Below are positions 17,311 to 26,373 of a DNA stretch of 64,000 nt, one piece after another. The notes beneath the pieces are model-generated. The model was not told the DNA's origin. It saw only the letters and a list, made by a program, of their open reading frames with translations, and did not search any database. The stretch comes from Pedosphaera parvula Ellin514 (GTDB taxonomy: Bacteria; Verrucomicrobiota; Verrucomicrobiia; Limisphaerales; Pedosphaeraceae): NCBI RefSeq assembly GCF_000172555.1, contig NZ_ABOX02000002.1, forward strand, positions 1 through 64,000, read 5' to 3'. Position 1 is the first letter of the stretch. Every line of letters begins with the position of its first letter. The translations under genes were made by a program, and so were the position numbers.

Positions 17311-19320
17311 ATGAGGAAATTCCCATCGCGCATCTATGGTCGATTGACCCAAGGTCCTGATTTCCAAAAAATGCAGGAGTCAGCGTTGCGGTTTCCGGAA
17401 ACTCTGGACACCGAGGCTTCCAAGCTGTTGCTGAACTGCTTTGGTTCGAAGCCAATTGATGTCCGCATCGGTGACTGGGAGTGTGGACATTGGGCTTCGC
17501 GCGAACAGAAAGAGATGTTCCTGGTTTGGAAGGTGGTGATGGTGGCGAAAGCCGATCAACCGGCGCGTTTGGTCATCGCCCTGACAGAGGACGATTACCA
17601 GGCATTCAACTTCGATCCGTTCGCAGTGGAGGCCGGCGGTTTTTTTGAGTTTGCCGCGAGCTTCATTGAAAATCCGCAACATAATGTTCAGTGTCCGCCG
17701 GCCACAGGGAAGCTTCCCCCAGCGCGCTCCGATCTCTCCCTCTCATCAGAGGAAAAGGAGATGATCGCACGCATCGTTACGCCGTTGTTGAAGGGCCAAT
17801 CCCAAATCCTCAAGCTGCCGTCCGCCGATGCCCAGGTAAGGCGATTGATGGAACTGGCGTTCGCCGCCTTGCCCGGGGAAAAAAGAAAGGCCTGCACGCT
17901 TTTTACCTTTGCTTTCTGTAATGGCTCCGACCTCGACTGGGCCAAGCCCGCATTGGCTGCGGTTTGCTTGAGGCAGCGAGACCCAACGGCCTGGAAACTG
18001 GATTTGCCTACAACTCCGTTGGAGGATGCGCGGCAACTGGTGGAGCAATTATACGCCCGCGGGGCGGCGACGGAAATGCCGGCCGCTGTTGCAGCCCAGC
18101 CGAAGCCATCCCCGACCATAACGGCTGCCACCAAACCCAGCGAACCCGCGGCTGTCCGGGGCGACATCATCCGGTCGAATGAGCTGAAGGCCCTGGACCT
18201 GAAGATTAGCCAGCTTATTTCCGCCAACAAAACTCTGCAGGGCGATGTTGGGATTCTCGACCAGAAAATTGCCGACTTAGATAGGATGTCTCGAAACCCG
18301 CGAGACAATGACCGGCTCGAAGACCTGGCCAGGTCCATCAAACGTCTGGAGGAGGCGTTGGCGACCATGAAAACTTCGGCTTCCCAGCCCCCGGCGGGAA
18401 AGAAGGAACCCGCAACCGGCAAGACGGCCCAATTGCAGCATGATTTGGACGCCCTTATTACGGAGTTCAAGAAACTTGAGGACTCGGTTGCAGGCCTGAA
18501 AACAGAAAGGCAGAAGCCGGTTTACGCCAAGCCCAGGCTTGGGACGTATTGGTGGACAGCAGCAGCCGCTGTGGTTGTGACCGCCGGCCTGTCCAAGTTT
18601 GTTCCTGTGCCCATTCCCAATAAATTACAAGCTGACGTAAAGGACGCTGCAAAAAGCGCCCGCGAAGCGAAGTCACATCAGGAAAACGCCCATACGTATG
18701 CTCAGCACGCAGCCAACTATGCCGCGAACGCATCGAACGAAGTACATGGTTTGGATACGAGGATCAGCAATGCTTGGCAGACAGACAATACCCGCTTGCA
18801 GAGCCTCAAAACTTGGTTGACTTCGGTTGAACCGCTGACGAACCAAGTGGTTGAAGCTGTTAGCAAGGCCAACAACGCAGCCTTCACAGCCGCTAATCGA
18901 GTATCGGAAGCGAGGAGCTACAGCGAAACCGCAAAAGAGGATATGGAAGGGGCTCGGGAAGCTTACCAGGACGTAGTCAAAGCGCTCGCTTCCTCCAACA
19001 ACATTCAGCAATCCGACAAACTTAAAACCCTGAAAGGGATTTCCAAGCGTCTGAACAATCGCTGCAAAGAATGCAAGCATCTTTTAGACAAGCATAAAAA
19101 AAGCAAGAACAACCAAGATGCTGATGCTGCCCAACAAGAACTAGGTGGGATTAAAGAGCAGCTGAAGAGCGTTGATGATGATGATCTCAAAAAGGCCTCG
19201 TCCAGTATTGAAGAGCATAAGACAGTGGACTTTAGTGACGTAGTTTCCAAGCTGGAGCAGTTGGAAGAGAGGTTGGACAATCTCACCCCTAAACTCATCG
19301 ACATGATTCCTAATCCTTAA
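17311..19320 (+). CDS. Membrane-anchored coiled-coil protein, GTPase-partner-like N-terminus
   Basis: 669 aa from ATG 17311 (an in-frame TTG at 17299 is possible). The N-terminal ~230 residues begin RIYGRLTQGPDFQKMQESALRFPE and contain IGDWECGHWASREQ and a DDYQAFNFDPFAVEAGGF segment. The layout is reminiscent of GAP1-N domains that accompany bacterial GTPases, but this is tentative. A Pro-rich linker and coiled coil (~290-400) lead to one membrane segment (~413-432, WWTAAAAVVVTAGL), then a long Lys/Glu/Ala/Asn coiled coil to the C-terminus. With one membrane span between two coiled coils it could anchor the complex, as TssL/TssM do. It sits between the GTPase and the Trp-rich gene in the operon. 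Confidence 0.5.
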   Translation: MRKFPSRIYGRLTQGPDFQKMQESALRFPETLDTEASKLLLNCFGSKPIDVRIGDWECGHWASREQKEMFLVWKVVMVAKADQPARLVIALTEDDYQAFNFDPFAVEAGGFFEFAASFIENPQHNVQCPPATGKLPPARSDLSLSSEEKEMIARIVTPLLKGQSQILKLPSADAQVRRLMELAFAALPGEKRKACTLFTFAFCNGSDLDWAKPALAAVCLRQRDPTAWKLDLPTTPLEDARQLVEQLYARGAATEMPAAVAAQPKPSPTITAATKPSEPAAVRGDIIRSNELKALDLKISQLISANKTLQGDVGILDQKIADLDRMSRNPRDNDRLEDLARSIKRLEEALATMKTSASQPPAGKKEPATGKTAQLQHDLDALITEFKKLEDSVAGLKTERQKPVYAKPRLGTYWWTAAAAVVVTAGLSKFVPVPIPNKLQADVKDAAKSAREAKSHQENAHTYAQHAANYAANASNEVHGLDTRISNAWQTDNTRLQSLKTWLTSVEPLTNQVVEAVSKANNAAFTAANRVSEARSYSETAKEDMEGAREAYQDVVKALASSNNIQQSDKLKTLKGISKRLNNRCKECKHLLDKHKKSKNNQDADAAQQELGGIKEQLKSVDDDDLKKASSSIEEHKTVDFSDVVSKLEQLEERLDNLTPKLIDMIPNP

Positions 19321-19325
19321 CCCAC

Positions 19326-20909
19326 GTGATAACCACGGCCTTCCATCTTGTTCTGCGCCCACCGACGGGGAATTCGGTGAAATTCCCGCAGGGCGGCTGG
19401 TTCGCCTGGCGGACCTCATTGGACCTGCAAAACGATCCGGATGTCAAAAAGTGCTGGGAAGGCCCGGATCAAGACGAGCCTGCGCAGGCATGCCAGGGGA
19501 ACAGGGCGTACAGGCGATATACATGTCCTCAGCCCGGATCCCTTTTTGACGAAGTTTCAAACTGGATTTGGTTTGTGCGCCCGGGCAGCTTCGATTTTCC
19601 AAACTCAATTGCCCTGTCCTTCCAGGAAGACAAATCGGTTTGGCGTCTTGATCCGGCGTGGACCAATCACCTGCAGCTTGCCTCGGGAGGGCTCTACAAG
19701 CTAGCGCCCCAAGCGGAGGCTGGTGGGATTCAGGATGAGGCGACGTTTGAGTTCGCGATGCAGGATCTACCTGGAAATGCAGCCGGCTGGATATCCCCGC
19801 TTCACCTCCGCTGCGAGTGCAACCAGAAAGAGCCGGCCAACCAGGGAAGCGGACAAAACAAATTTTGGCAGCACGTATTGAAGAATGACGACGCCATTCT
19901 CGATCTGGTGCCGGAATTTCCAAGTGCGGACAATTTGCGCGTACAATTCTATTTGGAGGCGGCGCGGCAATTGCGTGGAGCTAGGTCGGCATCGGCCGTT
20001 CAGCGGCTGGTATTTGGTCCAAACGCCGACGAGCCGAATCCCCTGTGGTTTCTCATCCTGGATGGCTTGAATGGTGAATTTCGACTGGAAGGCTTCCCGG
20101 CCACGGCGGATTCGGCTGAACCCAAATGGATTTGGTTGCAAACAGGTAGGCTGACGTTTTTTCAGGAATGGCTGGCTGGTTTCGCCTGCAGAAAGGCCGG
20201 CCTGGATTGCCGTCCCAGCGACGCTTCGGAAAGTCAACGTTCTGTCCCGCCCAATAATTTCAAGAACGTTCGCGAAGTTTTTGCCGGCAGGAAATCCATT
20301 ACCCTCCTAGAGAGCGAACTGACTTGGAAAAGGCTTGGGATGCTCCTGGAGGATGAGAAAACCAAGGATGATAAAAGAATCACATGGCAACAATGCCTGG
20401 CCGATTCGGCCAATGCCGCCAATATGGACGTGGAATCAGCGATCGATGGCTTTCTTTCCCTGCCGGGGCGCGGGACGGAAAAATCGATTGTCCCGGGGGA
20501 GGTAGCCTGTTTTCTTTCTGCGCGTCATGTTCTGCCCCGCTCGCCGGTGCGCGTCGTGCTGCCGTCTGTACCAGCTTGTCTCCAGGACATGGACCGGGAT
20601 GATTGGGAGAAAAATGTAACGGAAGCCGGCTTATTAGACTTGGTGAAATCAGTTCCCTGGCCGGAACAGGACTGGCCAGCCGGCCTAGTGGCCCCGGTCG
20701 AAGATCGCGATGAGCCGTTTTCCTGGAACGCGTTGTCAACCGGGTGGCATTGGCAATTTCATGATGCCCTCTACCAGAAGCCATTTGCCACTCGCCTGGA
20801 GCGCTGGGAATACCGTCCCCGCTGCGTGTTGGGAAAAACCCCCATCAAATCCTTTCGTCTGGGCACCAGGCGCCCGGGCCAGCAAGTTTACCAATTTGAC
20901 CTGCCATGA
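19326..20909 (+). CDS. Trp-rich protein of unknown function
   Basis: 527 aa from a GTG at 19326, five bases after the previous stop. No export signal or membrane segment. The sequence is rich in Trp and Phe (WFAWRTSLDL, WIWFVRPGSFDFP, WIWLQTGRLTFFQEWLAGF, WHWQFHDALYQ), suggesting several compact beta domains. No known motif recognised. It overlaps the AAA+ gene by ATGA, so it likely belongs to the same machine. A baseplate wedge or GTPase-regulator role is possible, with nothing to decide between them. Confidence 0.5.
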   Translation: MITTAFHLVLRPPTGNSVKFPQGGWFAWRTSLDLQNDPDVKKCWEGPDQDEPAQACQGNRAYRRYTCPQPGSLFDEVSNWIWFVRPGSFDFPNSIALSFQEDKSVWRLDPAWTNHLQLASGGLYKLAPQAEAGGIQDEATFEFAMQDLPGNAAGWISPLHLRCECNQKEPANQGSGQNKFWQHVLKNDDAILDLVPEFPSADNLRVQFYLEAARQLRGARSASAVQRLVFGPNADEPNPLWFLILDGLNGEFRLEGFPATADSAEPKWIWLQTGRLTFFQEWLAGFACRKAGLDCRPSDASESQRSVPPNNFKNVREVFAGRKSITLLESELTWKRLGMLLEDEKTKDDKRITWQQCLADSANAANMDVESAIDGFLSLPGRGTEKSIVPGEVACFLSARHVLPRSPVRVVLPSVPACLQDMDRDDWEKNVTEAGLLDLVKSVPWPEQDWPAGLVAPVEDRDEPFSWNALSTGWHWQFHDALYQKPFATRLERWEYRPRCVLGKTPIKSFRLGTRRPGQQVYQFDLP

Positions 20910-22249
20910 CCACCCCGATTTCAAAATCCATGAGCCCGCAGGAATTTCTCCAAAGCCTGAGAGGAAAGGTGGAGGGATTGCGCGAACCCTTTACCTGGGC
21001 ACATATAACTCGCCTGTGCCTGGCCTTGGCCAAGAGAGATAGCAGTTACCGGCAGGAACCGCTGCTTCCAGTGCTCGGGAGCGAATTGGAGCGCCGGGTT
21101 TTGACCAAGGTTGGCGCGGAACCAATCGAGTCTGGTTTCAATATCACCCAAATTGCGGAGATCGGCAGCGGCTTGAGGGAATACGAGCGAGACGGCGGTG
21201 CCCCGGAACAAATGCAGGATCGCTTCCTTCGCTGGATCGCTTCAGGTGAAGCCTCTCCTGTGGATTGGACGCTCCCTTTGGTAAGAGATCTTTTCGCCGA
21301 GAACCGCCTGGGGGTAGGGCATTTCGATGGTACCCAGGCTTGGCCCTCAAAGACCATCGCCCCAGCCCGGACGAGCACAGAGCCCGAACGGCACTGGCAG
21401 GAGGAACTCGATGCGCTGGTCGGCCTCGAAGAGGTGAAGTCCGAAGTGCGGCGGTTGCACAAATATTTGATGGTTGAGCGCTGGCATCAGCAGGACGGCA
21501 CGCCTACCCAGAGGATTGCCCTGCACCAGATTTTTCACGGCAATCCCGGCACGGGCAAGACCAGTGTCGCGCGCATCCTTGCCCGGATCTATCGTGAATT
21601 TGGTTTCCTGTCCAAGGGCGAACTCGTGGAAACGGATCGCGCCGGGCTGGTTGGCTCCGTAATTGGAGCGACCGAAGCCAAGACGGAGGAAATCATCCGC
21701 AAATCGCGTGGCAGCGTCCTGTTCATTGACGAGGCCTACAGCCTCGCGACGGACAGCCAGCAGGATTTTGGTCAACGGGCCATTGATACCCTCGTCAAGG
21801 CCATGGAAGACATGCGCGGGAACCTGGTGGTGATCGTGGCCGGTTATCGCAAGGAAATGGAACGTTTTCTGGGCGCCAACCCGGGATTGGCCTCCCGTTT
21901 CAATCGCAACCTGGACTTCCCGGATTACTCCAACGAGGAACTGGTTGAAATCTTTCGCCGATTCGCGGCGGAACGCCGTTTTGTCATGGAAGATGAGGCA
22001 GCCACCCGCGTCATCAGCGCCCTCGTCGAACGCCGCCAGCGCCTGGAGGAGCGCTTTGGCAATGCCCGCGACGTGCGGACACTCTGGGAAATCAGCCTAA
22101 TGCGCCAGGCCGAGCGAATTTACGACCAGTGGAAGGCCCGCGGTTTTTCGGAGCAAACCCTGGCCAAACTGACCAAGGAAGAACGCCTCCGCGCGTCCCA
22201 GGAGGAAATCAACCGCCTGCAGGGAGATGATATCCCCGACAGGTTTTGA
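20906..22249 (+). CDS. CbbX/SpoVK-type AAA+ ATPase
   Basis: 447 aa. The N-terminal ~170 residues are unique. The AAA+ module begins with LDALVGLEEVKSEVRRL, followed by Walker A GNPGTGKTS (212-220), Walker B VLFIDEA (~271-277), a sensor-1/Arg-finger region (GANPGLASRFNRNL) and FPDYSNEEL. This is the CbbX/SpoVK group, seen in Rubisco activase, sporulation, and EccA of type VII secretion. These enzymes remodel protein complexes. In this operon it may take the place of ClpV, recycling the assembled structure, but its N-terminal domain is not the ClpV type. ATGA overlap with the previous gene. Confidence 0.85.
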   Translation: MTTPISKSMSPQEFLQSLRGKVEGLREPFTWAHITRLCLALAKRDSSYRQEPLLPVLGSELERRVLTKVGAEPIESGFNITQIAEIGSGLREYERDGGAPEQMQDRFLRWIASGEASPVDWTLPLVRDLFAENRLGVGHFDGTQAWPSKTIAPARTSTEPERHWQEELDALVGLEEVKSEVRRLHKYLMVERWHQQDGTPTQRIALHQIFHGNPGTGKTSVARILARIYREFGFLSKGELVETDRAGLVGSVIGATEAKTEEIIRKSRGSVLFIDEAYSLATDSQQDFGQRAIDTLVKAMEDMRGNLVVIVAGYRKEMERFLGANPGLASRFNRNLDFPDYSNEELVEIFRRFAAERRFVMEDEAATRVISALVERRQRLEERFGNARDVRTLWEISLMRQAERIYDQWKARGFSEQTLAKLTKEERLRASQEEINRLQGDDIPDRF

Positions 22250-22273
22250 AGCTAACCCAAAACCCCAAATCCT

Positions 22274-25200
22274 ATGCCCACACTCAATAATTCCCTAAGG
22301 CACATCGGCGTGCTCGGCAAGTTCTCGCTTTCCCGCCCTGACAACAGACGGGTTGTAATCCCCAACGAAATGAACCGCGAGGTCGCCTTCAAGGCAATCG
22401 GTTTCGAACTGGTCTACGGCCGGAAGACGACCGTGATCAATGGAAAATTCATGGGAACCTTTGGCATCAGCGCGCCCGCCTCGGCGCTGCCGGAGTGGAA
22501 CAAAACCATTTCCCTGGCTGACGCAAAACCGTTGATCGCCGCATTTGAGAAGGGGGGCGATGCGCGCCAAATCGGTGGCTCCTTGTTCAAGGATTTGCTG
22601 GATCACTTGGATGGCCTGCGTCCGTATTGGAATCCCAAGTTCGACCAGGCCCTAACGTTGGCGGCGCTCTACTGGAGCCAGGCCCAACTGGAAGGCCAGC
22701 CGGGTGTGACGGGAGACGTCCTGCGGGAAGCTTTGTTTGCGCCGGAAATCAACCGCCCTTTGCTCGCCTGGATGCGTGATCCCTCCCCTCCGCCCATGGA
22801 AGATAGGCTAAAATCGCTCCAGGAGATCTTCGGAAAACGTCCCGAGCTAAAGCCTATTTCAAAAGAGTTGGCGGACGGGATGGGAAAGATGCTCACCACA
22901 TTCGCGGGCAGGATGTCCCTCGATGCCATCCGTGCCAAGGATGTGAACGGTGAAATCCAGGCATGTTTGCTGCCCGACCAGTCCATCGATGATTTGTTTC
23001 GGGATTACACGGGCCACGCCAACGAAGTGTATCGCCTGGTGTGTTGCGAACCGCTTCTGGCGTTCATCATTGTCTGGTTTTTCGGAAAAGTGGCGGGAAA
23101 GGAAACCACCGAACAAGGTATCGCCCCGAAATTGCACGCCCAGTTGTACGCCGGCAAGACGGGCATCGCCATCCTGCCTGCGGAAAAAAGGAAGGAAGAC
23201 CAGCAAACCTACGAGCAGGAAAAAGAGGAACTGGCAAGGCAATTTGCGGAAAGCCACGCTGGGGAGGAAGGAAGATCGCTGATCAAGTTCTACCAGGCCT
23301 TGAGCCGCCGCGGGACATTAAAGACGGAGTTAGCTCGAAATCCGAAACAGGAGTACACTGCCGATGATCTCAAGAAGGCCGCCTTGGAACGGTTTGACCG
23401 GCTGAAAGCCTGGGGGATCAAGGAAGGTCACGACATCTTCCTGGAAATGAGTCGGCTCATTGAGGAGATTCGCGAGGGGTACCGGCCATTTGAAGATCTC
23501 TACGGGAATGAGGCCCTCACTTACGATACGCTGGCGGGGACTGCCAAGGAGGCCAAGGGCAGCGCCCATAAACTGTGGGGTACGGTATTGGCGGGGCTCA
23601 ATCGCGACCTCAAAGGTGTCGAATTGGCGGACGCGTTCCGGGCCGCCTACAACAAGGGGTGGGCGACCGTGGAGGACGCCGCGCTCAGCGCCGGCATCGA
23701 CCAACGCAAAGACGCCATCATCCGGCAATTCACACGCGCCCGGGAGCACTATGCCCGGTCGCTGGACACTATTAGTCCCGGCATGACGCTTGTGGTCGCC
23801 GGCTCCATTGTCGGGATACCCGATCCCAAACTGGAACAGAAACAGGTCTCGGCCCCAAAGACACAGGGGCAATCAGCCGCGGCGACCTTGACGCAAACCG
23901 TCAGCGTCGCCAGCGTGGAAAAACCAAAAGCGTCCGCGGAAGTTTCATCTCCTCAAGAACCAGCCGGGTCGGCCACACCTCCCTCGTCGACGGACGCGGA
24001 GCAGGAGGCCAGGTCCAGGCAGGCTTACGAGGACTTGATCGGTGGCTACTCCCCGGAACAACTGCGAGCTCAACCGGACAGGGCTGCGGCCATCCAGGAA
24101 GTCGTCAGCGATCGGGCCGATTTCGACAACCTGCGCACGAACATCGTCAACGCGCTGGCCGAGAAAGGCGCCACCTTGGCGCCGGAGCGCGGCAACCTGC
24201 GAGCCCTGTTGTTTGCGGAGATGTTGCTGGGAGCTAAACCGGAAATGTCGCCCTTGGGCCAATATGATACCAGCTTGAGTGTGCCCATCCTGCTGGAAAT
24301 GGTTACGGCCATTGGCGCTGTGCCGGGTTGGGAATCACCTGATAAACGGCAATTGATGGCGCAACCGGGTGAACAACTGGACTGCGGTGTCAAGGGAGTC
24401 GCGCTGCACGAAATTTACCCTCTTCCCAAGGATGCAGACTTAGCCAAGGCGGAGCTGACTGAGCGTGTGAAGTATTGGCAGGACCTTGCCTTTAGCCTGA
24501 TGGACGCCAAGGATTACCTGGTGGAAGTGACGCAGGTCCAGCGGCTCATCGAAATGCATAAGGGGAAAAAGGGAAGCCGCATCACGGTCTTCAATGAGAC
24601 TCTGGCGGACCACGTTTCGGACCAGGCAACAGGCTCCTTGGCTTGTGTATCCAAATATGATTCGAGGAATCCCAATAATTGCGAGGAACCGCCCGCCTAT
24701 TTGTGGCTCACCAAGGAAGCGCATGCCCACCACGATGGGGCCTTGGCGAAGCTCAACTCGGATACAGATACGGTTATTGCCGGCATTGTGCAGGCAGGTA
24801 AAAAATCCACCTTCTGCGCCTCCTATCCCATTTACTTTGTTAATCCACCACCACCGGACGCGAAGAATGTTCCGTCACTCCTGGTCGCGACGCTGTCGAG
24901 TTCCGTTGACGGCGCGCCTTGGGACCCGGTTGATTTGCTGTGCTACCTATCGGGCATGGAATTGGTCGAACTCATGGAATTGAAGAAGGACGTGACCCCT
25001 AAAATTCAGAAGTTATTCGGTGTTACTTTACTCAGCTCCACGCAAAAGGATTCCTATTACGCGGCGCTCGCACCATTACTGGTAGGATCGCACTTGCTGG
25101 AAAGCCGGATTCTTACAGCAGGAATGTTTGATCGTCTAGAAGGGGGCGCACCCATTCCAGGACCTGTGGTGCAGGCCGCAGTTTCATGCCAGCCAAGAGC

Positions 25201-25342
25201 AGAGTTAGTCACCGCGGGGTATCGGCAGAATGGCGTAGCATTTGATTCGATCGATCAGGTCAACCTCCAGAACATTCAATGGCAGGCTGCCAATAAAATT
25301 TACCCCCTCAACAAGTTGCAACGTATTTGGCCAACAATCTAA
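22274..25342 (+). CDS. Large protein of unknown function (1022 aa)
   Basis: The longest gene of the module. Residues 1-530 form an alpha-rich globular part (VIPNEMNREVAFKAIGFELVYGRKTTVINGKFMGTFG near the start), then a Ser/Thr/Ala/Pro-rich linker (~540-580), then a second globular part to 1022 starting YEDLIGGYSPEQLRAQPDRAAAIQEVV. The size, two-domain design and central place in the operon would suit a sheath/tube or scaffold protein, but no sheath motif could be recognised. It starts 24 bases after the AAA+ stop. No signal peptide. Function unknown. Confidence 0.5.
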   Translation: MPTLNNSLRHIGVLGKFSLSRPDNRRVVIPNEMNREVAFKAIGFELVYGRKTTVINGKFMGTFGISAPASALPEWNKTISLADAKPLIAAFEKGGDARQIGGSLFKDLLDHLDGLRPYWNPKFDQALTLAALYWSQAQLEGQPGVTGDVLREALFAPEINRPLLAWMRDPSPPPMEDRLKSLQEIFGKRPELKPISKELADGMGKMLTTFAGRMSLDAIRAKDVNGEIQACLLPDQSIDDLFRDYTGHANEVYRLVCCEPLLAFIIVWFFGKVAGKETTEQGIAPKLHAQLYAGKTGIAILPAEKRKEDQQTYEQEKEELARQFAESHAGEEGRSLIKFYQALSRRGTLKTELARNPKQEYTADDLKKAALERFDRLKAWGIKEGHDIFLEMSRLIEEIREGYRPFEDLYGNEALTYDTLAGTAKEAKGSAHKLWGTVLAGLNRDLKGVELADAFRAAYNKGWATVEDAALSAGIDQRKDAIIRQFTRAREHYARSLDTISPGMTLVVAGSIVGIPDPKLEQKQVSAPKTQGQSAAATLTQTVSVASVEKPKASAEVSSPQEPAGSATPPSSTDAEQEARSRQAYEDLIGGYSPEQLRAQPDRAAAIQEVVSDRADFDNLRTNIVNALAEKGATLAPERGNLRALLFAEMLLGAKPEMSPLGQYDTSLSVPILLEMVTAIGAVPGWESPDKRQLMAQPGEQLDCGVKGVALHEIYPLPKDADLAKAELTERVKYWQDLAFSLMDAKDYLVEVTQVQRLIEMHKGKKGSRITVFNETLADHVSDQATGSLACVSKYDSRNPNNCEEPPAYLWLTKEAHAHHDGALAKLNSDTDTVIAGIVQAGKKSTFCASYPIYFVNPPPPDAKNVPSLLVATLSSSVDGAPWDPVDLLCYLSGMELVELMELKKDVTPKIQKLFGVTLLSSTQKDSYYAALAPLLVGSHLLESRILTAGMFDRLEGGAPIPGPVVQAAVSCQPRAELVTAGYRQNGVAFDSIDQVNLQNIQWQAANKIYPLNKLQRIWPTI

Positions 25343-25356
25343 AACTAACACAACCT

Positions 25357-25698
25357 ATGCCTTACAATTTCAATCATAAAAACGCCAGAATCAACGACGC
25401 GCCGATAGTCGGTTGGTACCTAGCCTTGCCGTTCTCCTTCAGCAATCCCGACGGAAACGGGTATCGAAGCGCTGTGGCTTACTATCAGCGCCTTGTCTTT
25501 GTGGTGGAGTTCAGCATGGACCAAGCCAGTACCGAGGCGTTCAGCACCTGGACCAAAGAAGACCTGCGTGAATCTGGAAGCATCCAGATCACGCCTGCCA
25601 ATTCGGGCGGCGCTACGCTTGACTTGACCGGGGTTAATCTTGAACCTTCATTTGCACAACACACGGTTCAATCTGCGAAGACCATCCTTTGGTTTTAG
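25357..25698 (+). CDS. Unknown protein, N-terminal part (split by amber stop)
   Basis: 113 aa from ATG 25357 to a TAG at 25696-25698, after which the same frame is open and continues to 26364. The fragment begins MPYNFNHKNARINDAPIVGWYLALPFSFSNPDGNG and contains AYYQRLVFVVEFSMDQ. No known fold identified. The gene sits 14 bases after the previous stop, in the order of the operon. The interruption may be a nonsense mutation, a sequence error, or stop-codon readthrough; whether the module can work with it is open. Confidence 0.5.
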   Translation: MPYNFNHKNARINDAPIVGWYLALPFSFSNPDGNGYRSAVAYYQRLVFVVEFSMDQASTEAFSTWTKEDLRESGSIQITPANSGGATLDLTGVNLEPSFAQHTVQSAKTILWF

Positions 25699-25824
25699 CG
25701 GCATCGGCGCAGGCACTACCGTGGCTTTTACGCCAAAAGTGGAGTCCTTTCTGTCTGGGGAAAGAGCGACCCCCAAAATTATGCGTGGAATGGTTGTTTA
25801 GAGGACAGCAAGAACAATAAAATC

Positions 25825-26364
25825 ATGCTGCTTTCACATGCGTACTTGAAATGGAACAAACAAAAATACTTTGAGGAGGTGCAGTTTGCCGGTCCGGCAA
25901 GAGCTTCGGATGGCGACAAGAATCAGGCGGGATCGCTGTTTAAGCGGGTGTCAGAGGCTTTCGCGCCCACAACTTTGGATGGCGCGGGCCAAACGGCACA
26001 GCCCGGTAGTCCTATCAACCAAATCATTTTGAACGACGGACGCCGGTCCAGTCGTAAAGACGTCGTGTTTTTTGGCGCTACTGTCGAAGGCGGGAATCAG
26101 GTGGCAGAGGCTTGTGGCGCCATCTGGCTTGCCCAGGGGGCATTTCTCCATCTAGGAACGGAATCCTTGCGAGACTTGGCGAAAAGCGCCTATGACAGGT
26201 CCTTCCCTTACGACCGGTTGCTTGGTCACCAATCGCTCCGGGACACCATGTCCTTTGGTAAAAAAGAATCAAAACTTCAAGCCGATGAAGCTGTATTCGA
26301 AGGCCTCAGCGCCTGGAAGTTGGGAGCGCCCAGCCAGCAAGGCGTTCCCCCAGCCTTGATGTAA
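25825..26364 (+). CDS. Unknown protein, C-terminal part (same frame as 25357-25698)
   Basis: The frame is continuous from 25699, directly after the amber stop, to the TAA at 26364; the ATG at 25825 is the first internal start. Joined, the two parts would make about 335 aa. It reads LLSHAYLKWNKQKYFEEVQFAG, HLGTESLRDLAKSAYDRSFPYDRLL and ends SAWKLGAPSQQGVPPALM. No family recognised. It lies 9 bases before the spike-like gene, so the product may be a spike-associated or effector-loading protein. That is inference from position only. Confidence 0.45.
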   Translation: MLLSHAYLKWNKQKYFEEVQFAGPARASDGDKNQAGSLFKRVSEAFAPTTLDGAGQTAQPGSPINQIILNDGRRSSRKDVVFFGATVEGGNQVAEACGAIWLAQGAFLHLGTESLRDLAKSAYDRSFPYDRLLGHQSLRDTMSFGKKESKLQADEAVFEGLSAWKLGAPSQQGVPPALM

Positions 26365-26373
26365 CATCCCGGC

